Assembly: GCF_022985175.1 (NCBI RefSeq)
Contig: NC_066885.1
Location: 14,126,560 to 14,190,559, forward strand
DNA: 64,000 nucleotides
Direction: 5' to 3'
From: Labeo rohita
Lineage: Eukaryota > Chordata > Actinopteri > Cypriniformes > Cyprinidae
Position numbers and translations under genes: made by a program. Below, one piece after another: positions 12,541-25,665 of the stretch (position 1 is its first letter; each line of letters starts with the position of its first letter). The notes below the pieces were generated by a model that was not told the origin of the DNA, searched no databases, and worked only from the letters and a program-made list of their open reading frames with translations.

Positions 12541-12961
12541 AGATATGGAATCTTTTTAACAAAAGGATACATTTCTGGCCCAAAATAGCAAAAGAAAGAT
12601 TAATTAATTATTGATTGAGTAGCACAGTTTGTGTAAATGTAATATTGAAGAACTTCTGCAAGCAGTGTCCCATTTTTCATATTTATTTCAATCACTTTTT
12701 AGCTTTTTATAACTGCGTTTTATAATAAATGTTTATATTTTTCTAATAGAAAAATCCATTTCTCTGCATTTATGCAGAACAATTTATTAAAGTTAAGGGT
12801 CTCACAGTATACCAGTACTGATGATAACTGATATTTAAAAAATTAAATTTTGATATCATGTCACTAGAGGTTTTGCAGTATACCTGCATTGCCAATAACT
12901 TGGTGTTTAAAAAATGAAATAGGTCTGTCATCAAAAATAACACTGACATATTATTACTAAT

Positions 12962-14031
12962 TAGGGCTGTCAGTCGATTAAAATTTTTAATTTAATTACT
13001 TAAATGATGTGTCGAGCTAATTAACTGCAAAATAATTTTGACTCTGAAAATACCCACAAAAGATTATTTAAAGCTATTTTTGGGTTAAATGAGAAAGTAT
13101 CAAGCAGACATTACAAACTGTAGTTTTAGAAAGAACTATTTCATTTGATTCAACAAAATTTATTGCACACAAACATAAAAGAAAATAATTTGAGAAACAT
13201 CTCTATTTTTTGTTCATATAATGAAAGTCATTGTTATCCAAACGGTCTTCAAAATACTTTCTTTTATGTTCCACTAAAGAAAGGTTTGAAATGACTTGAG
13301 GGTGAGTAAATGATGACAGAATTAAAACATTTTTGGGTGAGCTATCACTTAAATTTTTTTTATTATTATTATCATTATTAGTATTATTAGTATTATTAAT
13401 TTTTTTTTTTTTTTTTATGAAATTATACTCTAAATAATAAACTAAATCTGCCAGCAGTTGGTGGTAAATGTCTTTGAGTTATTTACTTATTTGATTCAAT
13501 TCGTTCAAATGGCTGATTCATTCAGGAATGAAGTAAATGGCACTCTTTATAACTGGGCCTTTGAATCATTGATTCACACGATTTCTTCAAAATGCAGATT
13601 CATTTAGAAACTAAACACCGTTGTGTTGCTTGGAGACGCGCAACAATTGTGTTATGGTATCAGAGGTAATGTATTCTGCAAAATTGAGAAAAACACATAA
13701 TATAATACTTAACTGTTGTATAAAATCATTTTTAAGATTGTGATAGATCTGGATAAAATAAGCACTTGTGTCATATTACTCTCGCTGCCTGTGTGATATT
13801 GAGTGATATGAGGCAAAACACATATGGGGCATTTTTTGCACTAATATCTTGAATTTTAGAGCGTAACTGCATGTTATATTGCCCTGCATCAAATTTGTTA
13901 ACAGTCAACTGTATGAAATATAAGATGATGTACGTGTCTGGGGTGGGACCAGCACGTGCTTAAAATATTTTAATCACGTTATCTTTTTCATAACTAATTA
14001 ATTAAGTTAATGCATTAAACTGACAGCCCTA
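12962..14031. mobile_element. hAT-type non-autonomous element (1.07 kb)
   Basis: The termini are TAGGGCTGTCAGTCGATTAA and ...TTAAACTGACAGCCCTA, an inverted pair of at least 12 bp. The flanks TTACTAAT (12954-12961) and TTAATAAT (14032-14039) are an 8-bp duplication with one mismatch, as expected for an old hAT insertion. There is no transposase frame. A segment at 13195-13352 with a GGGTGAGTAAATGATGACAG motif looks like a second MITE inserted inside. Confidence 0.8.
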
Positions 14032-14940
14032 TTAATAATGCATTGGTGTTTTTGAAAAAGAAACATCTAAAAGGAATATTACTGTTTTAAATTTAGTCAC
14101 AGCCAGTAATGGCCATTTGAGCTGTGTGAGCTAAAACTCAAGAGCGAATGAACAGCAGTTAGCTGAAGTGTTTTGCCAGCAAGTTAATATAACACGCAAA
14201 CACATCCTGTATGAGAATAATATATTATAAGCATAATATTAGGACTTGCATCTGCACAAAAGGATTCAAATGCACAAGTGAACTTAACTGTGCTACTTGA
14301 ATGTGCTTTTTAATACATTCTGTTACAACAGTGTTCTCATTATAATGTTATGTTTGTGACAGATTGGTGCTGCACGTCTTGCACTTAACTGTATTTGCAT
14401 TATAAAAGCAATTTTAGGCATCCTGGCATGCTTTTGAAGACGAATGTTTTGCAAAAAAAGATAAAACACAAAATCTAATCATCATTATTTAAATTTATAT
14501 AGATACAGTTGGATATCCTTGTCATGAATTCTTTTGTCTGAGATAATTGTGTAATGAAATTTTAATATCGTGACTGCCTAAGTGGAAGTACTACAGATGT
14601 TTAGAAAAGTGCTGTAGTGGTTTTTGTTTTAGAAGAAAATTACATCCAAGAAAATTACATCTATCTAAAGGCCCCAGTGGGCCTTTAGATACATTGTACA
14701 CTATCAGCTCAAAATAATTAAAATTGTTCCCTATCAGCTGAAATCACTTGCTAACTTATTACCTGCTTACAACTGTATGTGTGTTTGTGTGTGCGTGTTT
14801 GAGGAGGAAACTATATAGTCTGTGGGAAAATGTCTTTTCCTTAGGGTTAGAGAAAAGTTTGTTCAAGGGGTTTTTACATTTTTTACATTTTTAGTCAAGT
14901 GTGATTAATTGTTGAAAACTATTTAAGTGGAACTTAAGGA

Positions 14941-15672
14941 ACTTCCAGAACAAAAATGTACAGATAATTTACTTGTCATCCAAGATGTTCATGTCTTTCT
15001 TTCTTCAGTAGTAAAGAAATTATGTTTCTTGAGGAAAACATTTCAGGATTTTTCTCCAAATAGTGGACTTTTATGGTGCCTGTGAGTTTGAACTTCCAAA
15101 ATGAGGTTTAAATGCAGCTTCAAAGGGCTCTAAACGACCCCAGCTGAGGAAGAAAAGTCTTATCTAGCGAACCGATCATTTTTTTTCTTTAAAAAAATGT
15201 GCAATCTATATACTTTTTAACCTCAAATGCTCATCTTGTCTAGCTCTGTGATGCGCATGTGCAGACTGTGTAATCCGGGTCAATACAGTTAGGATATGTC
15301 AAAAAATGTTCTCCTTCAACTTAAAAATCATCCTACACGAACGTTTTGCCGTTCGCCATTTTTTGTAAATGGTGTTTGACCCTCCTTTGCATATTCACTG
15401 TAAACACTGGGTCAGTACATCTGTAGCGATGTAGGACGATTTTGAAGTTGGAGGTTAAAAAGTATTTAAATTGTACTTTTATTTTTTTTTTTTTTAGAAA
15501 ATAACCAATTGTTTTGCTAGATAAGACCCTTCTTCCTTGGCTGGGATCGTTTAGAGCCCTTTAAAGCTGCATTGAAACTGCATTTTGGAAGTTCAAACTC
15601 GCAGGCAGCATAAAAGTCCACTATACTGAGAAAAGTTCTGAAATGTTTTCCTCAAGAAACATAATTTTCTTT
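14941..15672. mobile_element. Foldback element, copy 1
   Basis: Its left arm (about 14945-15180) starts ACTTCCAGAACAAAAATGTA and passes CATCCAAGATGTTCATGTCT. The right arm (about 15500-15672) is its reverse complement at roughly 85 percent by eye and ends in CCTCAAGAAACATAATTTTC. The outermost part of the right arm is missing, so this copy is truncated. It has no coding potential. Confidence 0.75.
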
Positions 15673-17271
15673 CCCTTTAAAGCTGCATAGTATCCTGAAT
15701 TCATTATTTTTACAGATCGAATGATGTTTTACTATAAAACTTATCGGAAATAAATAAATAATTAGCTTTTATTATGTTGGTTTAGATGGTCTAGATAAAG
15801 TCACAAAGTCTGGTTCAGGTGCCAAAAACAATGTGCTACTTCCACATTTAACTAGTAACGGGTCAAAAATCTAAGTCAATAGTAAGGGAAATGAAGCAAA
15901 CTTTAAAAACCGTTCTAGTGAAAGGTTTACAACCACATCCATTGATTGTTTTTCTGCTGTTTCTGCACAGTTTGACAAAATAACAAATGCTGCACGTTGC
16001 ATACTGAATGAAGCGTTATTGAGCAGTTAGCAAATGTGTCAATCTGTAGTAAGAGATGAAAGCCGAACTACGTACTGGGAAAACAACTGAACTTCCAATT
16101 AGCCAAGCGAGCGGCCAGGCGAAGGAAATGTACGCTGACTGATAAGGGAGCGTTCACCAGTGCTTTTAAACCAAATACAAAGGCTTTAGATTCAGCATAT
16201 AGTATCTTGCATTAGTAATTTGCTCAATTTAAAATGGAAATGGGTTTGATGACTGACGTGTATCTTCTGAATGCAGTGCAGCTAAAGTGTGGTGATAGAA
16301 AAGGTTAATTTTCTTTCTCTGGATTAAATGTTATTTAGTCCACTTCCCAGCTCAGACATACATCGGCTGTTTGGCTGAGGCACAGAGACATTTGTAGTCG
16401 ATAAAATACTATATGTGTGGCCGGTTTTTATACAAATTTGCATCCGTGTGCATACGTAAGCAGTTTGAGGTTTATAACAGTTTCGAAGTCTATAACACTC
16501 TGGAACGCTGATCCGTTTAAGTCCGTAATGATTAACTGCTCCCGAGCGTCTTTCTGGGATGAAGCCTTTCATTGCCATGACACCCACATTAGCGGCAGTT
16601 GTCGTCCGCACGCTGCCAGGCTCTTTGGCAGGACTTTACACCAGACTGGGTGTTAGCTGAGCCTTAACTGAGAATATCCATGGTAATGCTATGGAAACGG
16701 CTCCATCCATGCTGTTGTTTACAGCAACATAACAGGACAGTGATGAATAACGAGAAGGAAAATGTTATTTCAAAGTACTTTACAGTAAACCCAGCTTTGA
16801 CTTTTAATGCTGTGTCTTTGAGATGTTGTTGAGTCAATTTTTGTCTCTTAAGCCCTTAAATGGCTGATGTTGCTCTCAGATACTTTGTCAGATTCGCAGA
16901 GTTTTTAACCTTCACTTATAGACAGATGTTGAGTGCTGCAGTTATGTCACGCTGGAATTACCATAATTACAAGATGACAACTTTAAGCTGTTTGCATCCT
17001 TGGACTCATAAATGATTCATATCTGTGGGAACGTTGTTGTTAATTGCAGAAAAATGCTTTATGATGACATTAAAACACCTCTTTAAGCTCTTAATGAATA
17101 TGCGAATAAAAAAGCACACTTGGTAATAAGAAGAAATAAATATATTAAACAATATAAATTAATTAATTAATATATTCTTACTCAGGTCTTAAGTGTCACA
17201 TGATCCTTCAGAAATTATTCTAATATGCTGATGTGATGTTCAAGAAGCATTTCTCATTATTGCATTTTTGC

Positions 17272-17654
17272 TTAAAGGAGAAGTCCACTTCCAAAACAAA
17301 GATTCACATATAATGTACACACCCCCTTGTCATCCAAGATGTTTATGTCTTTCTTTCTTCAGTCGTAAAGAAATTGTTTTTTGTGAGGAAAACATTTTTG
17401 CATTTTTCTCCATATAATGGCTGGGATCATTTATAACCGCATTTGGGATGGTTTGAAGCTGCATTTAAACTGCATTTTGAAAGTTTAAAATTGGGGCACC
17501 ATAGCAGTCCATTATATGGAGGAAAATGCTGAGTGTTTACCTCAAAAAACAATTTCTTTACGACTGAAGAAATAAAGACATGAACATCTTGGATGACAAG
17601 GGGGTGAGCGCATTATATGTGAATCTTTGTTTTGGAAGTGGACTTCTCCTTTAA
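17272..17654. mobile_element. Foldback element, copy 2 (383 bp, intact ends)
   Basis: The element starts TTAAAGGAGAAGTCCACTTC and ends in the exact reverse complement, so TTAA borders both sides. The arms at 17276-17418 and 17509-17651 would pair into a hairpin of about 140 bp around a short loop. TTAA borders are typical of piggyBac-type insertion, but TTAA may instead be part of the inverted repeat. It is intronic, so the pre-mRNA could form long double-stranded RNA. Confidence 0.85.
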
Positions 17655-18365
17655 TATTTTGGGGAAACCAAAATGTCTTTAAATTCAATTTTGGTTTGAT
17701 GTAGTGTATTTCTGGATATTTTTTTGCACTGCAGGAACGCAAATATGTAAATACAGATGTGTGAATATTAATGTGTATATCTGCAGGATAGCGAGACCTT
17801 TAAATGAGGATAATGGTTCTTTGTGACCACAGGCAGTGAAGAGTAATATCAACATATTCAGAGCAGTTCAGCAGGGTTATGTGTTATGGACTCTATTAGC
17901 ATAACGAAAGAGAGAGAGGAAGAGTAAAAGAGACAGCGAGGAAGAAAGAGTTAGAAAAGGGAGTGTATGTGGGTCTAGGATTATTTAGAGGCCTTTCCAG
18001 ACAGAACGCACAATCAGCATCCTCATGGTTTCTCAGCTGTCTGCAATAGATCACCCTGTTAGCATACAGCTGTCTCTGAGCGAGAGAAACCACACTGTTT
18101 AAACAGCAGACAGCCCTCTGATTTCAACTCAAATCAGAGGTTAACCAGGCTGTTATTACAAAATTATATCCTCACCAAAAAAGGAGAGACGAGGGAGAGA
18201 GAGAGAAGATGAGTACTGTGTGCGCATATACTTAATGTGTGCACTACAAAAAAGAAGAAATTTTCTCAGCTATTATTTTTGTTCTGTTTTCTGGAAAACT
18301 GTCTAAATATTTAGACAAACAAGATGTACTTGAAGTAAAAATACTTTAATTATTTGTGTATTTTC

Positions 18366-18600
18366 ATTTAACCAAAAATGAAAATTCTGTCGTTAATTAC
18401 TCACCGTCATGTCGTTCCAAACCCATAAGACTTTTGTTCATCTTCGGAACACAAATTAAGATATTTTTGATGAAATTTAAGATTTTGCATAGACAGCAAT
18501 GCAACTGACACATTCAAGGCCCAGAAAGGTAGTAAGGACATCGTTAAAATAGTCCATGTGACATCAGTGCTTCAACTGTAATGCTGTAAGGCTACGAGAA
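18366..18600 (+). mobile_element. MITE remnant, TTCACCCAAAAATGA family
   Basis: It shares CAAAAATGAAAATTCTGTCG, GTCGTTCCAAACCCATAAGA, GAACACAAATTAAGATATTT and AGTCCATGTGACATCAGTGC with the remnant at 11059-11290. It is left-end only and non-coding. Confidence 0.6.
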
Positions 18601-18851
18601 TATTTTACCGGCGCAAAGGAAACAAATGATAGCTATTCCTTGATAAACTTCCTCAGATACACTTAATCACTCATGTATGTATTGTATTGTTGTAACAGTA
18701 ATGCTTTTTATGTTTTATGGCTGTACTTTTGGGGCAAAAATTGTCCCCAGAAATGATCTAAATTTTTTTAAAGGTTTATTTGATGTTGCCAAAAAGAACA
18801 TTATTTTGTGTATTTCGTGTAATGCAGTGTGTTTATGTGGTTTAAGGTTCA

Positions 18852-18911
18852 AAAAGCCTCCTTGTTAATGCACCCACCTCCCATGCCGCAGCAACCCGGG
18901 TTCGAGTCCTG
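18852..18911 (+). repeat. tRNA-like SINE piece with a good B box
   Basis: The stretch ends CGGGTTCGAGTCC, a good pol III B box, and is preceded by a poor A-box region (GTTAATGCACCCACC). The acceptor and D stems do not close, so this is not a tRNA gene. It leads into about 350 bp of further repeat with no gene content. Confidence 0.45.
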
Positions 18912-19758
18912 TCAGTCACTAGTGCACCTCTTAAGATCAAGGTAGTGAGGTTTACCTGCACAGCATCTACCCGCTGGCATTCGTTTCACAGTTTGAACTG
19001 CCCCACTTTTAAGAAACAGCCTTTGTGCATAGCCAGCACAAAGCTGTACTCTCCCAGGTTCAGGAAACAGTCCTCCATAAAATGCGCTGCACACAATATT
19101 TGGGTTGTGCTTTTCTGGAGCAGTGTTGTAAATACTTAACCACTGATTTCTAGTTGTCCTCTTTTGGAATGCCAACACAGTAGTTTTGCTTTTGCAATGA
19201 AACACACAGCGTCTCCACGACATAGCGGCAGCGGCAACAATACTAGAGTGAGAATAAAAGTTACATCTTTATTTGGGTGGTGTTATGCGTGGATAAGTCT
19301 TAACTTTTATAAATAATCTCTTAAATCTTTGCAACTTTACGGATCATAAATATACACAAACAGCTTGTAACGCTCCAAAAACAAAGGAAAACATAAAAAA
19401 TACAGAGTTCTGGCATGAAACTCTAGATGTCATTATCATATGGCACAGCTGATTGGTTCTCTCCTGCATCGGCAGCCAATGAGCTCGCTGCTCAACATTC
19501 AAGTACTTGGCTTTTGCTTGCTGTAGCAGTAAGTAGCGCACTTTAGAATCCCTCCACCTTCCCCAGCTCCACCTGTATAGATCTGCTAAGTGGTAATCTT
19601 GTATGCTATGGGGGTTATTCAAATATGTTAAATGTGCAGCAGCAGTATTTCTTACATGCTCACAGCAGCAGCTGTGGATGTATTGGCAGTAGCAAGTCTC
19701 GGTACTTGCTCTGCAGCAGCAGCAGCGTAGCAGATCTATTCCACCAAGACCAAATACA

Positions 19759-21058
19759 TTAAAGGAGAAGTCCACTTCCAGAACAACAGTTTACAAATAA
19801 TTTACTCACCCCCTTGTCATCCAAGATGTTCATGTCTTTCTGTCTTCAGTCGTAAGGAAATTATGTTTTTTGAGGAAAGCATTTCAAGATTTTTCCTCAT
19901 ATAATGGACTTGATTGGGGCCCTGATTTTGAACTTCCAAAATGTAGTTTAAATGCGGCTTCAAAGGGCTCTAAGCGATCCCAGCCAAGGAAGAAGGGTTT
20001 TTTCTAGCGAAAAGATCGGTCATTTTTTTCAAAAAATAAAAATGTGTATACTTTTTAAGCACAAAAGCTCATGTAGCACAGGCTCTGGGTTGCGCGTTCA
20101 CGATGCTACGAATTAGTGATGGGTCATTCTTGAACGATTCGTTCATTTTGAACGAATCTTTAATGTGACTTGGGAAGAACGAGTCGTCTCGGACAGTGAT
20201 TCGTTCAGTCACGCATGCGCAACATCCTATTAGGTTCTGTACTGGAATTAGTTCACCTGTTTCGAGTCTTCGGGTTTTTCAAGTCGTTCATCTTATGGGG
20301 CTGTCACGTGATGAACGAACAACTCAAACCCAAAGACTCGAGAGATGAGCTAATCAATTCTTTTTCCGGCTCACACTGCATTGGTTGAGCTTATGGGGCT
20401 GTCACGTGATGAACGAACGATTCAAGCCCGAAAACTTGTCAGATAATCATAGACTAAAGACCCAGGTAAACAATGAATTAATCTTTTCTGTTTCTTATAG
20501 CATTATAGTTTTGTCTTGTTTGTAGTGTAATCAATGTTTGTGTAAGCAGTAGATGTTTTAGGGAAGTAACACGTAACATTTTAATTATATTTTCCTAAAA
20601 TGAACGAAATTAACGAAATGACTCGAATAAAGATTTGCTCATTTAGCTGAATAAGACTCAGAGGTCAGAGTCGGTAAAATGATCCGAACTTCCCATCACT
20701 ACTACAAATCACGTCTAAGTTCATTGTCTGTGTACTCCGGCTCAAAAAGGTAGAGTATGGCGAAAAACATCTTATTTTCTCCTACAACTTCAGAATCGTC
20801 CGACATCGTTATACCTTTTTGTTTGTAAACAGCGTTTGACTTACTTGCACTTTCTTAGTCTTTGCACGTTCGCTTTGTAAACACTGGATCTGTAGTTCCT
20901 CGTGCGTTCGGTGTGACCTTTCGACATGATTCAATAGTACGTGAACATGCATCCCAGAACCTGTGCTACACAAGCTTTTGTACTTAAAAAGTATACAATT
21001 TTTTATTGTAAATAAATAATTTGTGAACTGTTGTTCTGGAAGTGGACTTCTCCTTTGA
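19759..21058. mobile_element. Foldback element, copy 3 (1.3 kb, carries nested hAT)
   Basis: The left end is TTAAAGGAGAAGTCCACTTC; the right end is its reverse complement with one change in the last TTAA (TTGA). Between the arms are GCACAAAAGCTCATGTAGCA and its inverted mate. A complete hAT-type element at 20114-20701 sits near the middle. The first base abuts another repeat rich in GCAGCAGCAG on the plus strand. Confidence 0.82.
20114..20701. mobile_element. Nested hAT-type element with 8-bp TSD
   Basis: The ends are TAGTGATGGG and CCCATCACTA. The flanks are CTACGAAT (20106-20113) and CTACAAAT (20702-20709), an 8-bp duplication with one mismatch. The interior contains repeated ATGAACGAAC and GCTGTCACGTGATGAACGAA blocks. 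It is 588 bp with no transposase. It lies entirely within foldback copy 3. Confidence 0.85.
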
Positions 21059-21277
21059 CGTTGTCATGTACATTACCATGCCAAACCCTCTGAGAGTTGT
21101 CATGACATAAATCACCCCTTTAAAATTAAGTAAATAAATACATCTTTTTTGATATATTTGGATTTTTTTTTTTATAGATTTTTCATGATGTTTATGAATC
21201 ATGATAACTTGACAGAAGTGTTTTACTGTACTAACACCTCTCTTTTTCCTCGTTTTCTCCTGTCATCTTCCTCTCAG

Positions 21278-21654
21278 ACACCTTTGCCAGTAAAGTGGCA
21301 GCGATACAGGATCAGTATGCCGACGCGTCCATCGGAAACGTGACGGGCAGCAACGCCGTGAACGTCTTCTTGGGCATCGGAGTGGCTTGGTCCATCGCCG
21401 CCATCTACCACAACTCGAAGGGCCACGAGTTCAGGGTGGAGCCGGGTAACCTGGCCTTCTCCGTCACCCTCTTCACCATTTTCGCCTTTATCTGCGTGGC
21501 GGTGCTCATGTACCGCCGCCGGCCCGACATCGGCGGCGAGCTGGGGGGTCCGCGGACTGCTAAAGCATTGACCACCATGCTTTTCGTCAGCCTCTGGCTC
21601 ATCTACATCCTGTTCTCCTCTCTGGAGGCTTACTGCCACATCAAGGGCTTCTAA
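21278..21654 (+). CDS. slc8a1: Sodium/calcium exchanger last coding exon: alpha-2 repeat and C-terminus
   Basis: The exon starts after CTCTCAG, completes the Asp of TSVPD, and runs to TAA at 21652. It encodes TFASKVAAIQDQYADASIGN and VTGSNAVNVFLGIGVAW, the core of the alpha-2 repeat that lines the ion path. Two more hydrophobic segments follow (LAFSVTLFTIFAFICVAVLM and TTMLFVSLWLIYILFSSLEA), separated by the family motif YRRRPDIGGELGGPRTAK. It ends EAYCHIKGF, the normal C-terminus of NCX1 and nearly that of NCX2. The four exons make 300 codons including the split first one and the stop, so they cover about the last third of a protein of 900-plus residues. GC content is clearly higher than in the introns. 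Confidence 0.96.
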
Positions 21655-24600
21655 ACACATAAGTACACGCGCTCACACACGCATATACACGCAGAACTAC
21701 ACACCTTCACACAGTGACACACACAATCATGCATTCTGTGGAAAAATACGCAAAGACTAAAGGGTAATGAGTAAAGACTGCAGAGGAAGGCAACAGCGGC
21801 GGACTCGGTGGATAATCGTTTTCCGCAGACCATCGGCCCGTTCTTCTGTTCTCTCAACACGCCACTTCTTTCATCCTCATCTTCCTCTGTTTGTTGTGTG
21901 ACTGCATCTGATTGGACGGGGTGTGACCACAGTGTTCAAACATCAAGACTAGACTATGAAAAGCTACTATTGCTACCTTTAACTACTGTAGTTGTGCTTT
22001 TTTAAACCTAAACCAGTTTAAAAGCCACGTGGGACCGTGGAATCTGTAAGCTCCCTTCATAGTGCCATGGAACTCTGGGTAATGTGGCTGTGTGTTATAG
22101 GTTTGTTATCTTAACGTGGACCGAGCAGTACTGTAATTTCGCTTTGGTGATTTTTCAGACACACTAACGCTTTGTGTTTACACACGACAAAATCGTTAAC
22201 TTAAACATCTTATGTTGTTCTCAAGAGCAGCTCTGTGTAACTAGTTCCTGCGAAGGCCAGTTTTTATCCCGCTCTTGCACTGGTGCAGTTCATTCCAGTT
22301 CAGAAAGAGAATAACAATAAGGAGAGCGTATTACGCCAGCTCTAATCTCTCTCGGCGCTGAAGCTTTAGAGACCAGAGGTGCACTAGTGCAAGACTTTGA
22401 TTTAAAAGCCTTGATCTGACGTTCTCAAAGAGCTCGGGTTAAAGAACATCCTGAATTTTCGAATACAAACATACCGCAGATTCGATTATTAATTTATGCA
22501 ATCGATGGAACGCGTAGTGAAGATAATCCAGCATGTGACATGCTTTTGCCAACATCACATCGAGAGTTTACAATTATGACTGTTACTTTCCGTCCAAACA
22601 TACATGCATACATTTACAATCACACACTACGAAATACGCCAAACCAGTGGTCATTGGTTCTCAAACACACAATTTACAGTCGTACACATGCAAGCATGTA
22701 TAATGGGTAGTCTTTGCTTGATAAACTTGCTCATACAGATACAGTCACTCACTCATCTGTGTGGAGTTTACGAGGGCACGCTTTCCCTCCAACCCTGCTG
22801 AGATTGCTTCTTTGTACTTTGTAGATTCGCTGCATACGGAGCTGTAAGGTAAATCTCATAGAGTAGTCACGGTTTTAGACGTAGGTCGATTTTAAAAGCA
22901 GAAACTGTAGAACTAATCTGAATTTGACTCTAAACAACTTTAGGATAGCATGGTTTAACACAAACGAACTAAAAAAAAACATAGCTCGGTTTTAAAATTT
23001 TGAAAATGCAAATGCAGGATTTTTCACTCTCCTTTCCGAAGTTGGATTTCCAGGCTTAGTGGGGGAAGTAGAAATGTACTGAGCACAGTAGATCTGACGT
23101 AGATATTCTGGACTATTGTGTAGTTTGCGCCAAATTTGCCAAAGGGAAAATCTTTCTAATGGAGTGTGCCACACAGCCCCTGAAGTGGGTTTTCTATTTC
23201 AAATCGTACGTTTTTTTACCCACACCAAAAATGTCCTTGCAAGGATAAAGAGGCCTTGGTGACATTTCTTACAGGTGTTTGTACTGAAGGGATCCAGCCT
23301 ACAGCTCTTTTACTGCATCCAAACACCTTTTCTTCTAACGAAAGAGTGTTTTTAAAGGGATTCTGTGTTGGGGTTTGTAGTCTCAGTAGCTTGATTTTGA
23401 AAGAAACGAAAATGATTCTTTCTTTTCCGTTGTTTGTTTTATTTAGTGTTACATTTATAATGAAAGGAAACTATGTCATACCAGCTCCAGGGCATTTCCG
23501 TAGGAAACCTTCGATGATGACCTTTAATCCCTGATGAAGATGGTCCGCTGTTGCTTGCTAATTCTAAGATCCACAAGAAAGACACTACAAACAAAAGACT
23601 TTTTCCTGAAGCCTAATATCTATTTAACCAATAAACAAACAAATGAAGTTGGAGTGAAGTTGAAGTGAATTACAGCCATACCAAGCTCTGCCGAGAAGAC
23701 TTTCACGGACTCTCGCTGTACGTGCTGCTCGCTAGCCGTCGCACCAACCGACCGCAAGTGCGCCTCTCTCGGTACAGGGCGTTCTCAAACTGTACGCGGT
23801 CTCTAAGGTTTATACTGTATATGTATTTGCTTTAGCAGAGCAGGGGTCAGCAATTGTGCGTCTGTGCTCTGTGGTCTGTAAATCAGGGCGTGGCTGCATT
23901 GGAACCGCCCCCCCTGTGGAACCTAGCCCCTCCCCTTGCCCCGCCCCCTTGTTTGCCATGTCCATATTTGGAATGTTAATGTGCTTCGTGTTGACAATGC
24001 ATGGATGCTAACCTGTCTGTATATAGTACGCAGAATCCCCTTCATTAATGTAGTTGACAGAGGTTTGAAAGCTGTATAGATATTCAATCTTTTGTTTCGT
24101 TTGCTTGTTTGTTTGAGTTTCCCGTCTGTAAGTTTCATTTGAATGTGTTTAGAATTTTTTTATTGCACATGTATATTAAAAAGGCAGTATCTGTCGTTTG
24201 GTACAGGAGGAGCACATGTGCAAACGAAGGAAGCAATATATCAATGCCTATGCTTGGTTGTTGCAATGGTTGTATTATTTAACAGTATGAAATATTTTGT
24301 CTCTGAAGCGGTGTGTATGTATATACTGTACAGTAGAATGAAGGCAGAGTCGCCGCTCTGCCGTTATCACAGAGAGAATACAACGTATTTATTTGAGACT
24401 TCAGAATGACAAATATTGCCTTTTGGATTGATTGTTGCATAGAGCTTGTTTCGTTCTAGTTTCTTCGCTGAGCAGTGTGTGTGTGCGCGAGCGCGTGTAC
24501 GTGTTTGAATGTTTGTGTGGTTGGTCCGGAGCAGTCTGTGATATTTGTAAGAATTAAAGGAACATATAATCCGTTATTTATCTGCTCCGAGTCTGTAAAC

Positions 24601-25665
24601 CATCTTGCAAAAATCAGTGAACCATCTGGAAAATGTCTGTAAAACAGGAGAATGTGTGTGAAGCGTCAGGGTTTGCCTCGTGTATGTCTTACATTCCTAA
24701 ACCCCCTTTCTATTCCTCACTGCTCAGATGGACTCTAGTCTTTCAGGGGTTTAATACAAATCTTTGATAATATTATTTCCTCCTTCCCCCTCTCTTTATC
24801 TCTCTCTCTCCTCTAACTCTCCAATCCAAGGCCTCACTAACATCTTGCATTAATGTGTCCAGTGAAATTATGTAGGCTGTATGTTGTAAACAATCGCAGT
24901 GTATATGTGTAAAGACGTCCCTGGTATTCCTAAACAGTGTGTGTATGTGTGTAAATGTGTCTACATTTCACTTATTTATAATGTATAAATTTATAGCATG
25001 TATAAAGGTTTGCAAAACCACTTATACTGCAAAGAATATTGTTCTTAACTAGTTATTTTGTCTTGTTTTCCAGTAACAAATCTAAGATTTGTTTTCAGAC
25101 TTTAACTATTGAAAAAATAGAAAATATACAGGAAAACAGGACAAAACACTGTTTTGTTTAGTTTTTTTGCAGTGTAAACATGGCAGAAAGCTCTCATGCC
25201 AAAGCAGGATTGAATGTATTGTATGTAACGTAATAGCTGGTCTAAAGGCTGTGAGTTTTATTATCTTATCTGTCTTGTACAGATCGAGGGGCTCAAATCA
25301 TTGTGTGTGTTTGATCGCTGTAAACTAACGCTGAGAGTCATGTTAATGCAAGTGTGTGTGGCCTTGTGGCATAGTGTGTCTTACACAGTCCTCTTGTCAT
25401 GGGCTTATTAAAGCTAACTCTATTTTCCTCCTCTCTCTTTCTTATCTCTTCTTCCTCTCTTGCCTTTTTGCTTTATTTGACGCTGTTTTGTTTTAATCGT
25501 TAGGTTGTTTTAATTTCAATCTGAATAATTAAATATGAGGTTTTTTTGGTTTTGTTTTGATTTATTTTTGTGTTGCACTCAATCTAATAAGATGGACGTC
25601 CACTAACTGTGATTGCTCCCCTAGTACACCTCTACACAGGAAATAAAGTTTGGGATATCCTGTTT
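21655..25665 (+). other. SLC8A 3' UTR (about 4 kb)
   Basis: From the stop codon to about 25.66 kb the sequence is largely free of the transposon families that fill the introns, and no open frame looks coding. That fits a long, constrained 3' UTR; NCX1 transcripts are known for these. It contains CA and GT runs (21661-21735, 24473-24500). Earlier polyadenylation, for example at ATTAAA near 24554, is possible. The boundary is inferred. Confidence 0.6.
25642..25647 (+). terminator. Polyadenylation signal AATAAA, likely SLC8A distal
   Basis: AATAAA is followed within 40-55 bases by a G/U-rich stretch (GCGGTGTGTCTCTTTTT), the layout of a poly(A) site. Repeat-type DNA begins again about 340 bp further on. 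Confidence 0.55.

Larger units (their letters stand above)
11740..21277. other. Long SLC8A intron packed with transposon remnants
   Basis: A 9.5-kb intron with no exon that I can support. It holds three copies of a TTAA-flanked foldback family, a 1.07-kb hAT-type element, a nested hAT element with an 8-bp duplication, a tRNA-like SINE piece and several MITE ends (12346-12500, 13195-13352). The open frames of 100-143 codons at 18.9-19.8 kb lie inside repeat and are low-complexity or Cys-rich. Confidence 0.6.

Noticed and set aside
18852..18911. Possible tRNA gene
   Set aside because: Only the B box is good; stems do not pair, so it is a SINE fragment.
19344..19775. 143-codon Cys-rich minus-strand frame
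   Set aside because: The Cys run comes from a GCAGCAGCAG repeat, and the frame runs into foldback copy 3; it is repeat-derived.
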